Positions 4,851 through 5,338 of a stretch of 5,338 nt of DNA are shown piece by piece (the stretch's first letter is position 1; each line of letters opens with the position of its first letter). This stretch comes from Spirochaetaceae bacterium (GTDB lineage Bacteria > Spirochaetota > Spirochaetia > SZUA-6 > Fen-1364): assembly GCA_003141795.1 (NCBI GenBank), contig PLNO01000064.1:2583-7920 (forward strand), in the 5' to 3' direction. Under the pieces are notes generated by a model that saw only the letters and a list, made by a program, of their open reading frames with translations, made no database searches and was not told the origin of the DNA. The position numbers were made by a program, and so were the translations under genes.

Positions 4851-5338
4851 GCTTTAGCTCGGCAAGCGGGATCGGCTTGGGGTTCTGATCCTCCCCGTTC
4901 GCCGCTGAAAGCTCCTTCAGGAGCTCTTTCGCCTTTGCGCTGAGCTTTGTCGGCACCTTGACCACGACCTTGATGTAGAGGTCTCCGCGCCTGCTCGGAC
5001 TGTGAAGCTCGGGCACGCCCTCTCCGCGCAGGCGGAGGATCCGCCCGTTCTGCGTTCCCGCGGGCACGGCTACGCGCACGGTTTTATCGTCCAGCGTGGG
5101 AACCACGATGTCAGCGCCCAGGGCAGCCTGCGTGATGGAGATGGGCACGGCGCAGTACAGGTCCTTGCCGTCGCGCTCGAAGCTCTCGTGCGCCTGCACC
5201 CTGAGGAAGACGTACAGGTCACCGTCCTGCGCGCCGTTGGTGCCCATGTCGCCCTGTCCGGCCAGGCTCAGACGCTTTCCGTCCTCGATCCCCGCGGGGA
5301 TCGTGATGGTGATCGTGCGCGATTTGCGCACCGTGCCG
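4846..5338 (-). CDS. dnaJ: Chaperone DnaJ, C-terminal part (runs off the window)
   Basis: This is the last 163 codons of the Hsp40 co-chaperone, which delivers unfolded substrates to DnaK and stimulates its ATPase. The visible part begins after the zinc-finger region and reads GTVRKSRTITITIPAGIEDGKRLSLAGQGDMGTNGAQDGDLYV, then HESFERDGKDLYCAVPISITQAALGADIVVPTLDD, VPAGTQNGRILRLRGEGVPELH, and ends in the usual TKLSAKAKELLKEL helix plus a short tail. These are the C-terminal substrate-binding and dimerisation domains of DnaJ. The J domain, G/F linker and zinc fingers should lie to the right of the window. The frame is open to the right edge, so the internal GTG near 5331 is not a true start. Being last in its transcript fits a dnaK-dnaJ operon ending here, but that operon is not seen. 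Confidence 0.93.
   Translation of the reverse strand, partial: GTVRKSRTITITIPAGIEDGKRLSLAGQGDMGTNGAQDGDLYVFLRVQAHESFERDGKDLYCAVPISITQAALGADIVVPTLDDKTVRVAVPAGTQNGRILRLRGEGVPELHSPSRRGDLYIKVVVKVPTKLSAKAKELLKELSAANGEDQNPKPIPLAELKQ

Noticed and set aside
1..5338. CRISPR array, tRNA, rRNA or intact insertion sequence
   Set aside because: I saw no regularly spaced direct repeats, no cloverleaf or rRNA-like segment and no transposase gene on either strand.

Overview
The window carries six readable genes, one decayed gene fragment and several non-coding elements. It most likely comes from a spirochaete or a relative. The basis is the resemblance of the STAS protein, the EAL-CBS-GGDEF protein and the DnaJ C-terminus to spirochaetal forms known to me; no search was run, so the assignment is tentative. 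The right third (from about 3900) is visibly richer in G+C than the middle and reads as chromosomal housekeeping or envelope-stress content. The left two thirds look like accessory or rearranged DNA.

Layout. Positions 1-183 are a non-coding leader with a perfect 9-bp-arm palindrome and two tandem GTCAC-N5-GTGAC palindromes. Next is a hicB-hicA toxin-antitoxin pair (184-668, + strand). Positions 669-908 hold a decayed, frameshifted copy of the start of an EAL gene. A minus-strand gene follows (909-1457) for a STAS-domain anti-sigma-factor-antagonist-like protein with a C-terminal zinc ribbon. A roughly 450-base stretch without a confident gene then leads into an intact EAL-CBS-GGDEF cyclic-di-GMP protein (1905-3734, + strand). 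The first part of that gene and its leader are the intact counterpart of the decayed copy at 703-845, so the STAS gene sits between two related blocks.

Right side. A secreted CpxP/Spy-like helical protein lies on the minus strand (3901-4395), followed by a rho-independent terminator (3835-3881). It is divergent from a small ABM-type alpha/beta-barrel protein (4538-4831, + strand). That gene converges, with 14 bases between the stops, on the 3' part of dnaJ (minus strand, running off the right edge).

Functional reading. Two signalling modules lie side by side: a partner-switching STAS protein and a c-di-GMP enzyme whose EAL site looks complete but whose GGDEF site is altered (GGDDF, no RxxD inhibitory site). 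Their adjacency suggests, but does not show, joint function. hicBA is a self-contained stabilisation or stress module and its tandem palindromes are candidate operators. Nothing here amounts to a demonstrably new system. The most informative observations are the operator pair, the duplicated and decayed EAL start, and the STAS-zinc-ribbon fusion.
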